Positions 25,880 through 34,173 of a stretch of 64,000 nt of DNA are shown in pieces. Position 1 is the stretch's first letter. Every line of letters begins with the position of its first letter. Source of the DNA: JACCVL01 sp963695375 (GTDB lineage Bacteria; Actinomycetota; Actinomycetes; Propionibacteriales; Nocardioidaceae). The translations under genes were made by a program, and so were the position numbers. The DNA is taken from the NCBI GenBank assembly GCA_963695375.1, contig OY968767.1, positions 1,612,001-1,676,000 on the forward strand, read 5' to 3'. Below the pieces are notes generated by a model, which searched no databases, had not been told where the DNA came from, and worked only from the letters and a program-made list of their open reading frames with translations.

Positions 25880-26514
25880 GCTCGGCCCCGAATCGCGCGC
25901 AGGTGGTGCTGGCCACCCGCAATCCCAGGAAGCTGGCCGAGCTGGGTCGCATTCTGGTGCCCCTGGTGCCGGCGGTCGACGTGCTCGGGCTGGACGACGT
26001 GGCGGCCTATCCCGAGCCGGCCGAGACCGAGCCGACGTTCGAGGGCAACGCCCGGCTCAAGGCGAGCGCGGCGCTCGCGGCGACCGGGCTGCCGGCGCTC
26101 GCCGATGACTCCGGGCTCTGCGTCGACGCCCTCAACGGCATGCCGGGCGTGCTGTCCGCGCGCTGGGCGGGACCGGCCAAGGACGACGCCGCCAACAACG
26201 CCTTGTTGCTCGCGCAGCTGTCCGACGTGCCGGACGAGCGGCGGGGTGCGCAGTTCCGCTGCGCGGTGGCGCTGGCGGTCCCCGGTGGGGGCGAGCTGGT
26301 GGAGCACGGGGTGATGACGGGATGGCTGCTGCGGGCTCCTCGCGGGGCGGCCGGCTTCGGCTACGACCCGCTGTTCGTGCCGGACGGGCACGAGCGCAGC
26401 AACGCGGAGCTGGCGCCGGGGGACAAGGACGCGATCAGCCACCGCGGCCAGGCGCTGCGGGCGGTGCTGCCGGCGCTGGTGCGGGCCCTGACGCCCGCCG
26501 GCGGCGTTGTCTAG
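25876..26514 (+). CDS. rdgB: dITP/XTP pyrophosphatase (RdgB/HAM1)
   Basis: The 212-residue enzyme cleans non-canonical purine nucleotides (dITP, XTP) from the nucleotide pool. Motifs: VVLATRNPRKLAEL at the N terminus, TFEGNARLKA, ADDSGLCVDALNGMPGV and GFGYDPLFVPDG, with SHRGQALRA at the C terminus. It starts with GTG overlapping the rph stop, so the pair is translationally coupled. The stop codon TAG lies within the TAGGCT element that may drive the tRNA-Leu gene 14 nt further on. Confidence 0.96.
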   Translation: MSSAPNRAQVVLATRNPRKLAELGRILVPLVPAVDVLGLDDVAAYPEPAETEPTFEGNARLKASAALAATGLPALADDSGLCVDALNGMPGVLSARWAGPAKDDAANNALLLAQLSDVPDERRGAQFRCAVALAVPGGGELVEHGVMTGWLLRAPRGAAGFGYDPLFVPDGHERSNAELAPGDKDAISHRGQALRAVLPALVRALTPAGGVV

Positions 26515-26517
26515 GCT
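26512..26517 (+). promoter_or_regulatory. Probable -10 element of the tRNA-Leu gene
   Basis: TAGGCT overlaps the rdgB stop codon and ends 10 nt before the tRNA 5' end, the spacing expected for a tRNA with a short leader or none. A clear -35 is not seen. Confidence 0.4.
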
Positions 26518-26527
26518 GACCGGTCGC

Positions 26528-26601
26528 GGGGCCGTAGCCCAACCGGCAGAGGCACACGGTTTAGGTCCGTGCCAGTGTGAGTTCGAGTCTCACCGGCCCC
26601 A
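26528..26601 (+). tRNA. tRNA-Leu (anticodon UAG) with short variable loop
   Basis: A full cloverleaf folds. Acceptor GGGGCCG/CGGCCCC, 3-bp D stem GCC/GGC with a Leu-like loop AACCGGCAGA, anticodon stem CACGG/CCGTG with loop TTTAGGT (anticodon TAG), T arm GTGAG-TTCGAGT-CTCAC and discriminator A. No CCA is encoded. The variable region is only five bases (CCAGT), whereas leucine tRNAs normally have a long variable arm. The D-arm and discriminator are leucine-like. It may be a functional but unusual leucine tRNA or one with altered identity. Confidence 0.85.
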
Positions 26602-26630
26602 CTCGGCACCGGTACCGTCACCGGCCGAGT
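26601..26630 (+). terminator. Hairpin directly after tRNA-Leu
   Basis: ACTCGGC pairs with GCCGAGT around a 16-nt loop immediately at the tRNA 3' end. It may stop transcription or aid 3' processing. There is no T-tract. Confidence 0.4.
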
Positions 26631-26695
26631 GCGGACGCGACGAGCACCGTGGAACACTGGCCCCGCCGACCGGACGTACCGACCGAGGAGGATCC

Positions 26696-26974
26696 GTGGC
26701 TGCAGGGGCGAAGGCGTCGACGGGTGAGCGCACGCCCGACGACATCGTCAGGGACATCGAGCAGACCCGTGAGCAGCTGGCGACCACGATCGACACGCTC
26801 GTCGAGCGCACCAGTCCGAAGACCATCCTGCGGCGCACGCTGGACGGTGTGAAGGCGAAGTTCTTCGCTCCGGACGGCTCGCCGCGGGTGGACCAGTTCG
26901 CGAAGGTCGGTGGTGCGGTGGTCGGGGCCGTCGCCGTCGTGGTGGTGCTGCGCCGTGTCGTCGGCGGAGACTGA
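26696..26974 (+). CDS. DUF3618 small membrane protein
   Basis: The 92-residue protein has the DUF3618 core TPDDIVRDIEQTREQLATTI followed by DTLVERTSPKTILRR, then a C-terminal membrane helix (about 70-88, GAVVGAVAVVVVLRR). The family is common in actinobacteria and of unknown function; the N-terminal helix is probably cytoplasmic. The GTG start has a strong GAGGAGG ribosome site. The following GroES-like gene starts inside its 3' end (20-bp overlap), indicating co-translation. Confidence 0.85.
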   Translation: MAAGAKASTGERTPDDIVRDIEQTREQLATTIDTLVERTSPKTILRRTLDGVKAKFFAPDGSPRVDQFAKVGGAVVGAVAVVVVLRRVVGGD

Positions 26975-27296
26975 CCCCCACGACCGGCTGCCCATCCGGA
27001 TGCTGCACGACCGCATCCTGGTGAGCCTGGACCGCGACCCCGGGGAGCGGCGGTCGACCCGCGGCATCGTCATCCCCGCCACGGCGACGATCGGCCGCCG
27101 GCTGTCCTGGGCGCACGTCCGGGCCACCGGACAGCACGTGCGGACCGTGCAGACCGGTGACCGGGTGCTGTTCGACCCCGAGGACAAGGCGGAGGTGGAG
27201 GTCCGCGGCGAGGAGTTCGTCCTGCTGCGCGAGCGCGACCTGCACGCCGTCGCCGCCGAGCGCATCGATGACGGCCAGACCGGCCTGTACCTCTGA
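26955..27296 (+). CDS. GroES-like co-chaperonin family protein
   Basis: The 113-residue protein contains a Cpn10 fold: IRMLHDRILVSLD at the start, RSTRGIVIPATA near the mobile-loop position, TGDRVLFDPEDKAEV and EEFVLLRERDLHAV at the end. Canonical GroES is about 95-100 residues with a GG-IVLPDTA mobile loop; here the loop and its IVL motif are changed, so GroEL binding is doubtful. It overlaps the DUF3618 gene by 20 bp. A specialised paralogue rather than the housekeeping GroES is likely. Confidence 0.78.
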   Translation: MSSAETDPHDRLPIRMLHDRILVSLDRDPGERRSTRGIVIPATATIGRRLSWAHVRATGQHVRTVQTGDRVLFDPEDKAEVEVRGEEFVLLRERDLHAVAAERIDDGQTGLYL

Positions 27297-27312
27297 GGCT
27301 GCGACCGTCCTC

Positions 27313-28413
27313 GTGTCCCTGCCCGACGCGACCTGGACCCCCCGCCGGGAGTACCGCCGCCGGGCGCGACAGCTGCGGGCCAGCGCCCCGGTCGTCCTCC
27401 AGGTGTGCCTGGCCGCCTCGCTGGCCTGGCTGATCGCCACCGAGCTGATCGGACACGCCCAGCCGTTCTTCGCCCCGGTCTCGGCCGTCTTGTCGGTCAC
27501 CTCCGCGATGGGGCGCCGGCGGTGGGTCGTGGTCGAGCTGGTCGTCGGCGTCGCGGTGGGGATCCTCGCCGGCGAGCTGCTGCTGTCGGTGATCGGGCGG
27601 GGCACCTGGCAGTTGGCGCTGGTGGTGGCCCTGGCCGCAATCGTCGCGGTGCTGCTCGACGTCGGCCGGATGACGATCGTGCAGGCCTGCACGTCGGCCA
27701 TCCTGCTGGTCACCGTGACGCCGGTCGGCAGCTCGCTCGAGACGGTGGCCGCCAGCCGGTTCGTGGACGCGCTCGTCGGCGGCGCGGTGGGGCTGCTCGT
27801 CGGCGCGGCGCTCGCCCCGGACCCGCTGCGCCGGCTGCAGCAGGAGGTCAGCGAGGTGCTGACCGAGCTCGCCGACCTGCTCACCTCCGCGGCGACCGCG
27901 CTGCGATGGGGGGATGCCGGGGTGGCGTGGACCGCGCTGCAGCGCAGCCGGGCGCTCGAGGCGCCGCTGCGGCACCTCGGTGAGACCGCCGCCTCCTCCA
28001 GCGAGCTGGCCCGCATCTCGCCGCTGCGCTGGCGCCAGCGCGAGCACGTGCTGCTGTACGCGCGGTCGCTGCGCTACGTCGACCACGCCGTTCGGGACGC
28101 GCGGGTGCTCACCCGGCGCGTGCACACCATGCTGCGTCGTGGCGACACCGACGGCGTGGCCGCGGCGCCGGCGCTGCAGCAGCTCGGTGCGGCGGTGCGG
28201 ATCTTCGCCGACGACCTGGCCGAGCAGGACCGCTTCGACGAGGTCCGCGACGTGCTGCTGGACGTGGTGCGGACCGCGACCGACGCGCTGCCCGGCGACG
28301 GCTCGCTCGGGCTCACCGTCGTCGTCGCGCAGACCCGCGCGTTGGCGGCGGACCTGCTCTATGCCACCGGCACCACCTCGGAGGAGCTGGACACGCTGCT
28401 CGACGAGCGCTGA
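27313..28413 (+). CDS. FUSC family membrane protein (aromatic acid exporter-like)
   Basis: The 366-residue protein has six predicted membrane helices in its first 170 residues (for example VVLQVCLAASLAWLIATELI and FAPVSAVLSV). A long helical cytoplasmic domain (about 180-366) follows. This matches FUSC/ArAE-like proteins, some of which export aromatic acids. The GTG start at 27313 begins VSLPDATWTPRREYRRRARQ and follows the GroES-like gene by 16 bp. The substrate is unknown. Confidence 0.82.
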   Translation: MSLPDATWTPRREYRRRARQLRASAPVVLQVCLAASLAWLIATELIGHAQPFFAPVSAVLSVTSAMGRRRWVVVELVVGVAVGILAGELLLSVIGRGTWQLALVVALAAIVAVLLDVGRMTIVQACTSAILLVTVTPVGSSLETVAASRFVDALVGGAVGLLVGAALAPDPLRRLQQEVSEVLTELADLLTSAATALRWGDAGVAWTALQRSRALEAPLRHLGETAASSSELARISPLRWRQREHVLLYARSLRYVDHAVRDARVLTRRVHTMLRRGDTDGVAAAPALQQLGAAVRIFADDLAEQDRFDEVRDVLLDVVRTATDALPGDGSLGLTVVVAQTRALAADLLYATGTTSEELDTLLDER

Positions 28414-28422
28414 CCCGTCCGC

Positions 28423-28462
28423 ACCACCCCACCTCTGATCGTGGACGGGGTGGGGGTCACGA
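28423..28462. repeat. Convergent intergenic hairpin and dispersed-repeat copy
   Basis: CCACCCC and GGGGTGG form a stem between the ends of two convergent genes, a possible two-way terminator. Within it, GATCGTGGACGGGGTGGGGG (28437-28456) matches the reverse complement of 58870-58891 except for one missing base, making this a third copy of the repeat family noted at 18640 and 58875. Confidence 0.5.
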
Positions 28463-31099
28463 CGGGCCCGTCGCGAGCCGCACCGCGTCGGCGGTGCTGA
28501 GGCCCGCACCTTCGGTCCGATGGGCCGACCAGGCGGTCGGGTCGTGGCCGTCCAGCCAGCGCGCGAGCATCCGGTCGAGCATCCGGCGGTCCGGCTCCGC
28601 CAGCGGTACGCCCCCGTCGGCTCGCAGCGCGTCCGTGGCGCCGAGGAGCACCGCGGCCCGGCGGTGGTCGCCGCGTGCGGCGGCGCACACGGCGAGCAGC
28701 TCGACCAGGCCGAGGGTGAGGTCGAGGTCTCCCAGGCTCTGGGAGTCGTCGACCACCTCGCAGAGCAGCTCGAACGCCTCCTCGGCCCGGCCCGCCTGCA
28801 GGTAGGCGGTGGACAGGTTGGCGTGGTCGCCGGCCACCGCCCAGGCGTCGCCGAGCTCCTGGTCGGTCTGCCGCACCTCGGTGATCAGCTCGATCGCACG
28901 GTCCGGATGCTCCTCGTCGAGCTCCAGCATCGCGAGGTTGCTGAGGGCCGAGGCGAGCCGCTGTGGGTGGTCGAGCTCACGGGCGATGGCGACGCTCTCC
29001 TGCAGGTTCTCGCGCGCGCGATCCGGATCACCGAGGTTGCGGTACACCACGCCAAGGCTGTTCAGCGTGCTCGCGGTCTGGTGCTCGTCGCCGACCCGTC
29101 GCCGGATCCGCAGCGCCTTGGCCAGCAGGTCCCTGGCCTGACGGTGTCGGCCCTGCTGGGCCAGCACGATGCCCAGCCTGTGCAACAGCCCGGCCAGCTC
29201 GGGGCCCTGCTCCTCCGACGCGAGTCGGCTGGCCCGCTCCAGCCAGTGCCGCCCCTCGCGGAGATAGCCGCCGGCGTACCAGAACCAGCCGAGGTCGTGG
29301 CAGAGCCGCAACCCCACCGCGACCCGCTCGGCCGGCGGGTCGGCGCTGCCGGCCTCCCCGAGCGCCCACGCCAGGGCGGCCCGCAGGTTGTCGGCCTCGG
29401 TCGTGAGCAGCGCGCGGGCGCTGAGGTCGTCCGGGCCACGGAGTCGTTGCGCGGCGCGAGCGGCGAGCTCGGCGTAGTGCTCGGCGTGCCGCCTCCGCAG
29501 GTCGTCCAGCTCGCCGGCCTCCGCCGCCCGTTCGGCGGCGAAGCGACGCACCGTCTGCAGCAGCCGGACCCGCGGCGCGCCGTCCGGTCCGTCGTCCAGC
29601 CGGACCAGGCTCGCCTCCACCAGCTCGGAGAGCTCGGACAGCGGGTCAGGGTCGCCGGTGACCGCCGAGACCGCCTCCAGGGTGCCGCCGCCGGACAGCA
29701 CCGCCAGCCGCCGGAACACCCGCTGCACGCCGGGCGGCAGCAGGTCGTAGCTCCAGCTCATGGTGGCGTGCAGCGTGTGGTGCCGACGGGGCCGCCCCGC
29801 GGCGGAGTCGCCGAGCGATTGGCTGGAGTCCAGCCGGTCCAGCAGCGCTCGCGGCGACAGCAGCCGCACCCGGGACGCCGCGAGCTCCAGGGCGAGCGGC
29901 AATCCGTCCAGGTGCCGGCAGAGCGCGACCACGTCAGCGGCGGTGTCGTCGGTCAGCGCGAAGCCCGGCTTCACCAGCCGGGCCCGCTGGACGAACAGCG
30001 ACACCGCGCTGGACGCCTCCGCGGCAGCGCGGGTGGCGGTGCCGCCCGGCGGCAGGTCGAGCGTCCCGAGCGGGTACTCCTGCTCGGCGAGCACGTGCAG
30101 CGGGCGCCGGCTGGTGGCGAGCACGGTCGGTCCGGTGGTGAGCTCGAGCAACTGCGCGACGACCGACCCCCCCGCGTCCGCGATCTGTTCGAGGTTGTCG
30201 AGCACCAGCAGCATCCGCTTGTCGGCGAGGTGCTCGAACAGTGCCGCCGGCCTCTTGCCGTCGCCGGTGAGACCGAGCGACTCGGCCAGCGTGGTCCAGA
30301 CGACGGCCGGCTGACTCACGGTGGCGAGCGGGACGAAGTAGACCCCGTCCGGGAAGTCGCCGCTCAGCGCGTCCGCCACCTCGACCGCCAGCCGGGTCTT
30401 GCCGGAGCCGCCGGCGCCGGTGATCGTGAGCAGCCGCTGTCCGGCCGCGGTCAACAGGTCGGCCACCTCGGCCTGCTCGCGGTGCCGCCCGACCAGCGGC
30501 GTCCGGCTCGCCGGCAGGTTGCTGCTGGCACCGAGGCTGCGCAGGGCCGGGAAGTCCGCCCGCAGACCGGGCAGCACGAGCTGGTGCAGCCGCTGCGGCT
30601 CCGGGATGTCCTTCAGCCGGTGCTCGCCGAGGTCCCTGATTCCGGTCCCGTCCGGGAGGGTGCCACCGGCCAGCGCCGTCGTGGCCGCGGACAGCACCAC
30701 CTGGCCGCCGTGCGCGGTGGCGGCGATCCGGGCGGCGAGGTGCACGTCCATGCCGACGTATCCGTCCTCGTACTGCACCGGCTCACCGGTGTGCAGCCCC
30801 ATCCGGACCCGCACCTCGGCGTCGTGCGGCCAGCTGTGCCCGCTCAGCGCACGCTGCCCGTCGATGCAGGCGTGCACGGCGTCCCGGGCGGACGGGAAGG
30901 CCACGAAGAAGCTGTCCCCCTCCGTCCCCATCTCGGTGCCGTGCCAGCGCCCGAAGGCCGACCGCAGCAGCCGGCGCTGGTCGGTGAGGACCGCCGCGTA
31001 GGCGTCACCGAGTTGGGCGAGCATCCGGGTCGAGCCCTCGATGTCGCTGAACAGCATCGTCACCGTGCCGGTCGGAGGGCGACGCTCGGTGTCGGCCAC
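28457..31099 (-). CDS. Cyclase-homology/NB-ARC ATPase/TPR regulator
   Basis: The 880-residue signalling protein has three parts. A class III nucleotide cyclase homology domain (about 12-175) carries metal aspartates Asp19 (LFSDIEGST) and Asp62 (EGDSFF). An AAA/NB-ARC ATPase (P-loop GAGGSGKT at 228-235, LLVLDNLEQI Walker B, GLPLALELAA) follows, with a TPR region (about 560-830) at the end. In the cyclase domain the usual transition-state Asn is His120 (VHLAARI), so cyclase activity may be lost. Related large STAND proteins sense and signal. It is divergent from a cyclic-nucleotide-binding protein 70 bp away. No DNA-binding domain is visible. Confidence 0.88.
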   Translation of the reverse strand: MADTERRPPTGTVTMLFSDIEGSTRMLAQLGDAYAAVLTDQRRLLRSAFGRWHGTEMGTEGDSFFVAFPSARDAVHACIDGQRALSGHSWPHDAEVRVRMGLHTGEPVQYEDGYVGMDVHLAARIAATAHGGQVVLSAATTALAGGTLPDGTGIRDLGEHRLKDIPEPQRLHQLVLPGLRADFPALRSLGASSNLPASRTPLVGRHREQAEVADLLTAAGQRLLTITGAGGSGKTRLAVEVADALSGDFPDGVYFVPLATVSQPAVVWTTLAESLGLTGDGKRPAALFEHLADKRMLLVLDNLEQIADAGGSVVAQLLELTTGPTVLATSRRPLHVLAEQEYPLGTLDLPPGGTATRAAAEASSAVSLFVQRARLVKPGFALTDDTAADVVALCRHLDGLPLALELAASRVRLLSPRALLDRLDSSQSLGDSAAGRPRRHHTLHATMSWSYDLLPPGVQRVFRRLAVLSGGGTLEAVSAVTGDPDPLSELSELVEASLVRLDDGPDGAPRVRLLQTVRRFAAERAAEAGELDDLRRRHAEHYAELAARAAQRLRGPDDLSARALLTTEADNLRAALAWALGEAGSADPPAERVAVGLRLCHDLGWFWYAGGYLREGRHWLERASRLASEEQGPELAGLLHRLGIVLAQQGRHRQARDLLAKALRIRRRVGDEHQTASTLNSLGVVYRNLGDPDRARENLQESVAIARELDHPQRLASALSNLAMLELDEEHPDRAIELITEVRQTDQELGDAWAVAGDHANLSTAYLQAGRAEEAFELLCEVVDDSQSLGDLDLTLGLVELLAVCAAARGDHRRAAVLLGATDALRADGGVPLAEPDRRMLDRMLARWLDGHDPTAWSAHRTEGAGLSTADAVRLATGPS

Positions 31100-31169
31100 G
31101 GGCCCATCCTCGCGCGTCGGGTGCCGAAAAGGACTGATATTCCCCGGCGGCGGTGGCTAGCCTCCCGGC

Positions 31170-32162
31170 ATGCGGCTCGAACGCTCGGCGACAGCGATCT
31201 CCTGGATCCCCAGCGAGGCCGTGACCGGCCTCGTCTACAAGGTCCCGTTCAGCGTGGGGATGGCGAGCTACGACAACCCACCGCCCGACGTGATCGAGGA
31301 CGTCGACGCGTTCGTCTCCGCGCGCAACTGCCGGTTCGCGAACCGGGTGATCGGCTGGGTGGAGGTCGAGGACGGCCGGATCGTCGACTTCGGGCAGGAC
31401 GGCGGCGGCCGGCTGGGATCGACGACGTTGCGGCTGGGCGTGGCGATGACCTTCGCCGCGGTCGGCTTCGAGGACCGGAGGTCCGCGGAGCGGCTCAGCG
31501 ACACGGCGGTGCGCTTCGTGCAGACGGCCGGGGGCCGGACCGGGGTGCCGGCGCCACGTCGGGTCAACCACCCGCCGTACGTCCAGATCGCGGCGCCCGC
31601 GGCCTGGACCACCCTCAGCCTCACCGTGCACGCCGACGGCCGCTCGGAGTGCACACTCGAGGGAGCCAGCCCGTTCCCCCGGCACTGGGTCTACGACCAC
31701 GAGGGGCGGCTGCTGTCCAAGTCGGCGGTCGTCGACTACCGCACCTGGAGCACCAACGCCTTCGGCCGCTGGACACCCTGGGGTGACGAGGACTCGCCGG
31801 CGCTGGTGAGCGAGGTGGAGACCGCGCTGGAGCGCGAGCTGTCCCGGACGATCATGAGCGGGGGCAAGCGGCCGAGGATCCGCCGGCTCGGCGTGGGGGA
31901 GTCCCTCACCACCCAGGGCGAGGAGGGGGACGAGCTGTTCCTGCTGCTCGACGGCGTGCTCAGCGTCGACGTGGACGGCGAGGTGGTGGCCGAGATCGGC
32001 CCCGGCGCGGTGCTGGGCGAGCGCGCCCTGCTCGAGGGCGGCCGCCGCACCTCCACGCTGCGGGCGGTGACCCGGTGCGCGGTGGCGGTGGCGCACCGCG
32101 ACGCGGTGGACGAGGAGGCCCTGCGGACGGTGGCCGAGGGGCACCAGCGCGAGAACGGCTAG
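31170..32162 (+). CDS. Cyclic nucleotide-binding domain protein with unknown N-terminal domain
   Basis: The 330-residue protein ends with a cyclic nucleotide-binding fold (about 240-315) including RRLGVGESLTTQGEEGDELF and the phosphate-binding cassette GAVLGERALLEGGRRTST (Glu and Arg expected for cAMP). There is no helix-turn-helix, so it is not a Crp regulator. The first 200 residues have no motif I recognise, with NRVIGWVEVEDGRIVDFG as the most regular strand pattern. The ATG has TAGCCT (31158-31163) 6 nt upstream. Its end overlaps the convergent esterase by 4 bp. Confidence 0.82.
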   Translation: MRLERSATAISWIPSEAVTGLVYKVPFSVGMASYDNPPPDVIEDVDAFVSARNCRFANRVIGWVEVEDGRIVDFGQDGGGRLGSTTLRLGVAMTFAAVGFEDRRSAERLSDTAVRFVQTAGGRTGVPAPRRVNHPPYVQIAAPAAWTTLSLTVHADGRSECTLEGASPFPRHWVYDHEGRLLSKSAVVDYRTWSTNAFGRWTPWGDEDSPALVSEVETALERELSRTIMSGGKRPRIRRLGVGESLTTQGEEGDELFLLLDGVLSVDVDGEVVAEIGPGAVLGERALLEGGRRTSTLRAVTRCAVAVAHRDAVDEEALRTVAEGHQRENG

Positions 32163-33145
32163 CCGGCGGTCCGGCCGCCGAGCCGGTCGCGCAGCCACCC
32201 GAGCTGGCGCAGCTCCTGGTGCACCCCGCCACCCTCGTGCTCGTTGTGCGGCCACACCTCGATCTCCTTCGGTCCGGCGTAGTGGTTGTACGCGGCGAAG
32301 ACCGTCGACGGCGGGCAGACCTGGTCCATCAACGCCACCGAGAACAGCGCCGGGACCCGCGCTCGGGCGGCCAGGTTGACCCCGTCCACGTAGTCCAGCG
32401 TCCGGAGCGCCTGGTCGGCGCGGTCGCGATGGGTGCGGAGGAACGTGAGCAGCTCGAGATACGGCGGCTCGTCGGTCACCTCGATCGCCCGGCGGAAGTG
32501 GCAGAGGAAGGGGACGTCCACCAGTGCGGACGCCACCTGGCCGGACAGGGCCGCGGTGGCGAGCGCGATCCCCCCGCCCTGGCTGACCCCGTGCACCGCG
32601 ATCCGCTGCGGGTCGACCCGCGGTTGCGTCGCGGCGGTCTCCACGGCCCGGACCGCGTCGACGTAGACCCGGCGGTAGTAGGCGTGCTGGGGGTCGGTGA
32701 CCCCGACGGTCAGGGCGCCGGGGACGCCGGGGTGGTCCGCCGTGGGTCGGTCCGGGGTCGCACCCGCCCGCCGGGAGGTCCCTCCCTGGCCGCGGGTGTC
32801 CATCACCAGGAAGGCGAAGCCGGCGACCGGCCAGGCCAGCCAGTCCAACGGCGATCCGCGGCCGTCGCCGTAGCCGAGGAAGCGCACCACGCAGGGCAGC
32901 CGCTCGGACTGTCCCTCGTCCCTGGGACAGATGAACCAGCCACGGACGCGGTCGCCGCCGAAGCCGGCGAACTCCACGTCGTGCACGTCCACCAGCGGCA
33001 GGTCCAGCTCGTACGGTCGCAACCGCGGTGCGAGCTCGTGACTGCGTGCGTCGGCAAGGGTGTCGGCCCAGAAGCGGTCGAAGTCGGCCGGCTCGCTGCG
33101 CTCCGGGACGTAGTCCCGCAGCTCGGGCAGCGACAGGTCGAACAT
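32159..33145 (-). CDS. Acetyl-xylan esterase / cephalosporin-C deacetylase family hydrolase
   Basis: The 328-residue alpha/beta hydrolase of the AXE1 family has the nucleophile motif AVHGVSQGGG. The Asp and His regions are SVALMDQVCPPSTVFAAYNH and WPHNEHEGGG. Typical entry sequence is MFDLSLPELRDYVP. These enzymes deacetylate xylo-oligosaccharides, cephalosporins or small esters in the cytoplasm. ATG at 33145 is preferred over a GTG six bases upstream because GAGG lies 6 nt before it. No glycan genes are nearby; the natural substrate is unknown. Confidence 0.9.
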   Translation of the reverse strand: MFDLSLPELRDYVPERSEPADFDRFWADTLADARSHELAPRLRPYELDLPLVDVHDVEFAGFGGDRVRGWFICPRDEGQSERLPCVVRFLGYGDGRGSPLDWLAWPVAGFAFLVMDTRGQGGTSRRAGATPDRPTADHPGVPGALTVGVTDPQHAYYRRVYVDAVRAVETAATQPRVDPQRIAVHGVSQGGGIALATAALSGQVASALVDVPFLCHFRRAIEVTDEPPYLELLTFLRTHRDRADQALRTLDYVDGVNLAARARVPALFSVALMDQVCPPSTVFAAYNHYAGPKEIEVWPHNEHEGGGVHQELRQLGWLRDRLGGRTAG

Positions 33146-33231
33146 CGGCACCCTCGGATCCTGTCGGGTGGCCGGCTGGCCGTCCAGCAGCTGGCCGCCC
33201 CGACAGCCGCTGGTGGTCTAGCGTGCCGCGG

Positions 33232-34167
33232 ATGAACGCTGTTACCGGGTCCGGGGTCCTCGCCGGGGTGGGAAACACGCCCATGGTCGAGCTGCGGCGG
33301 GTCGTCCCGGCTTCCGGGTGCCGGCTGCTGGTGAAGCTCGAATCGGCCAACCCGACCGGCTCGATGAAGGACCGGATGGCTGCCGAGGTGATCCAGGCGG
33401 CGGCGGCCGACGGCCGGCTGATGGCGGGCGGGACGGTGGTGGAGTACACCGCGGGTACGACCGGGATCTCGCTGGCTTTCGTCTGCGCCGCTTTGGGCTA
33501 TCGGTTGCACGTGGTGTTCTCGGACGCGTTCAGCGTCGAGAAGCGCCGGACCATGCAGGCGCTGGGTGCGGAGATCACCGACGAGCGAAGCGACGAGGGA
33601 CGCATCACCGAGGACCTGATCAAGCGGATGATCGCCACGTCGGAGCGGATCAGCCACCAGCCCGACCACTGGTGGTCGGACCAGCTCACCAACGCCGACG
33701 CGGCCCGCGGCTACGAGCCGATGGGAGACGAGATCTGGCGCCAGGCCGACGGTCGCGTGGACGCGTTCGTCAAGTGCGTCGGGACGGCGCACTCCATCCA
33801 CGGCGTGACCACCGCCCTGCACCGGCACGACCCCCAGGTCACGATCGTGGGGGTCGAGCCCGCCGAGTCGGCCGTGCTCTCCGGGGAGCCGACCGGTGCC
33901 CACCGGATCGAGGGCATCGGGATCGGCTTCCTGCCCCCGCTGTGGGATCCCGATCGGGTGGACCGGCTGGACCGGGTCCCGAGCGCGGACGCGCAGGCGA
34001 TGGCGCGCCGACTCGCCCGCGAGGAAGGCCTGTTCGCCGGGACGTCCACCGGGGCGAACGTCATCGCCGCCTTGCGGTACGCCGAGACGTTGGACGCGAC
34101 CAGCACGGTGGTAACGGTGGCCGTCGACTCGGGGCTGCGCTACCTGAGCACCGCGCCGTACGCCTGA
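33232..34167 (+). CDS. PLP-dependent cysteine synthase-family enzyme (atypical)
   Basis: The 311-residue fold-type II PLP enzyme has the lysine motif SANPTGSMKDRM. The conserved TSGNTG asparagine loop is altered to TAGTTGIS, and the phosphate loop region is KCVGTAHSIHG instead of the usual GTGGT pattern. True cysteine synthases keep TSGNTG, so a different amino-acid substrate is likely. TAGCGT (33219-33224) lies 7 nt before the ATG. It converges with the TmpB-like gene (6-bp gap) and may be part of the same island, but a shared pathway is not proven. Confidence 0.85.
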   Translation: MNAVTGSGVLAGVGNTPMVELRRVVPASGCRLLVKLESANPTGSMKDRMAAEVIQAAAADGRLMAGGTVVEYTAGTTGISLAFVCAALGYRLHVVFSDAFSVEKRRTMQALGAEITDERSDEGRITEDLIKRMIATSERISHQPDHWWSDQLTNADAARGYEPMGDEIWRQADGRVDAFVKCVGTAHSIHGVTTALHRHDPQVTIVGVEPAESAVLSGEPTGAHRIEGIGIGFLPPLWDPDRVDRLDRVPSADAQAMARRLAREEGLFAGTSTGANVIAALRYAETLDATSTVVTVAVDSGLRYLSTAPYA

Positions 34168-34173
34168 CTAGGT

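Noticed and set aside
28520..31786. A 1088-codon plus-strand open frame antisense to the cyclase/NB-ARC gene
   Set aside because: The minus-strand protein has clear cyclase, P-loop and TPR motifs; the plus-strand translation is a mirror composition artefact with no domain.
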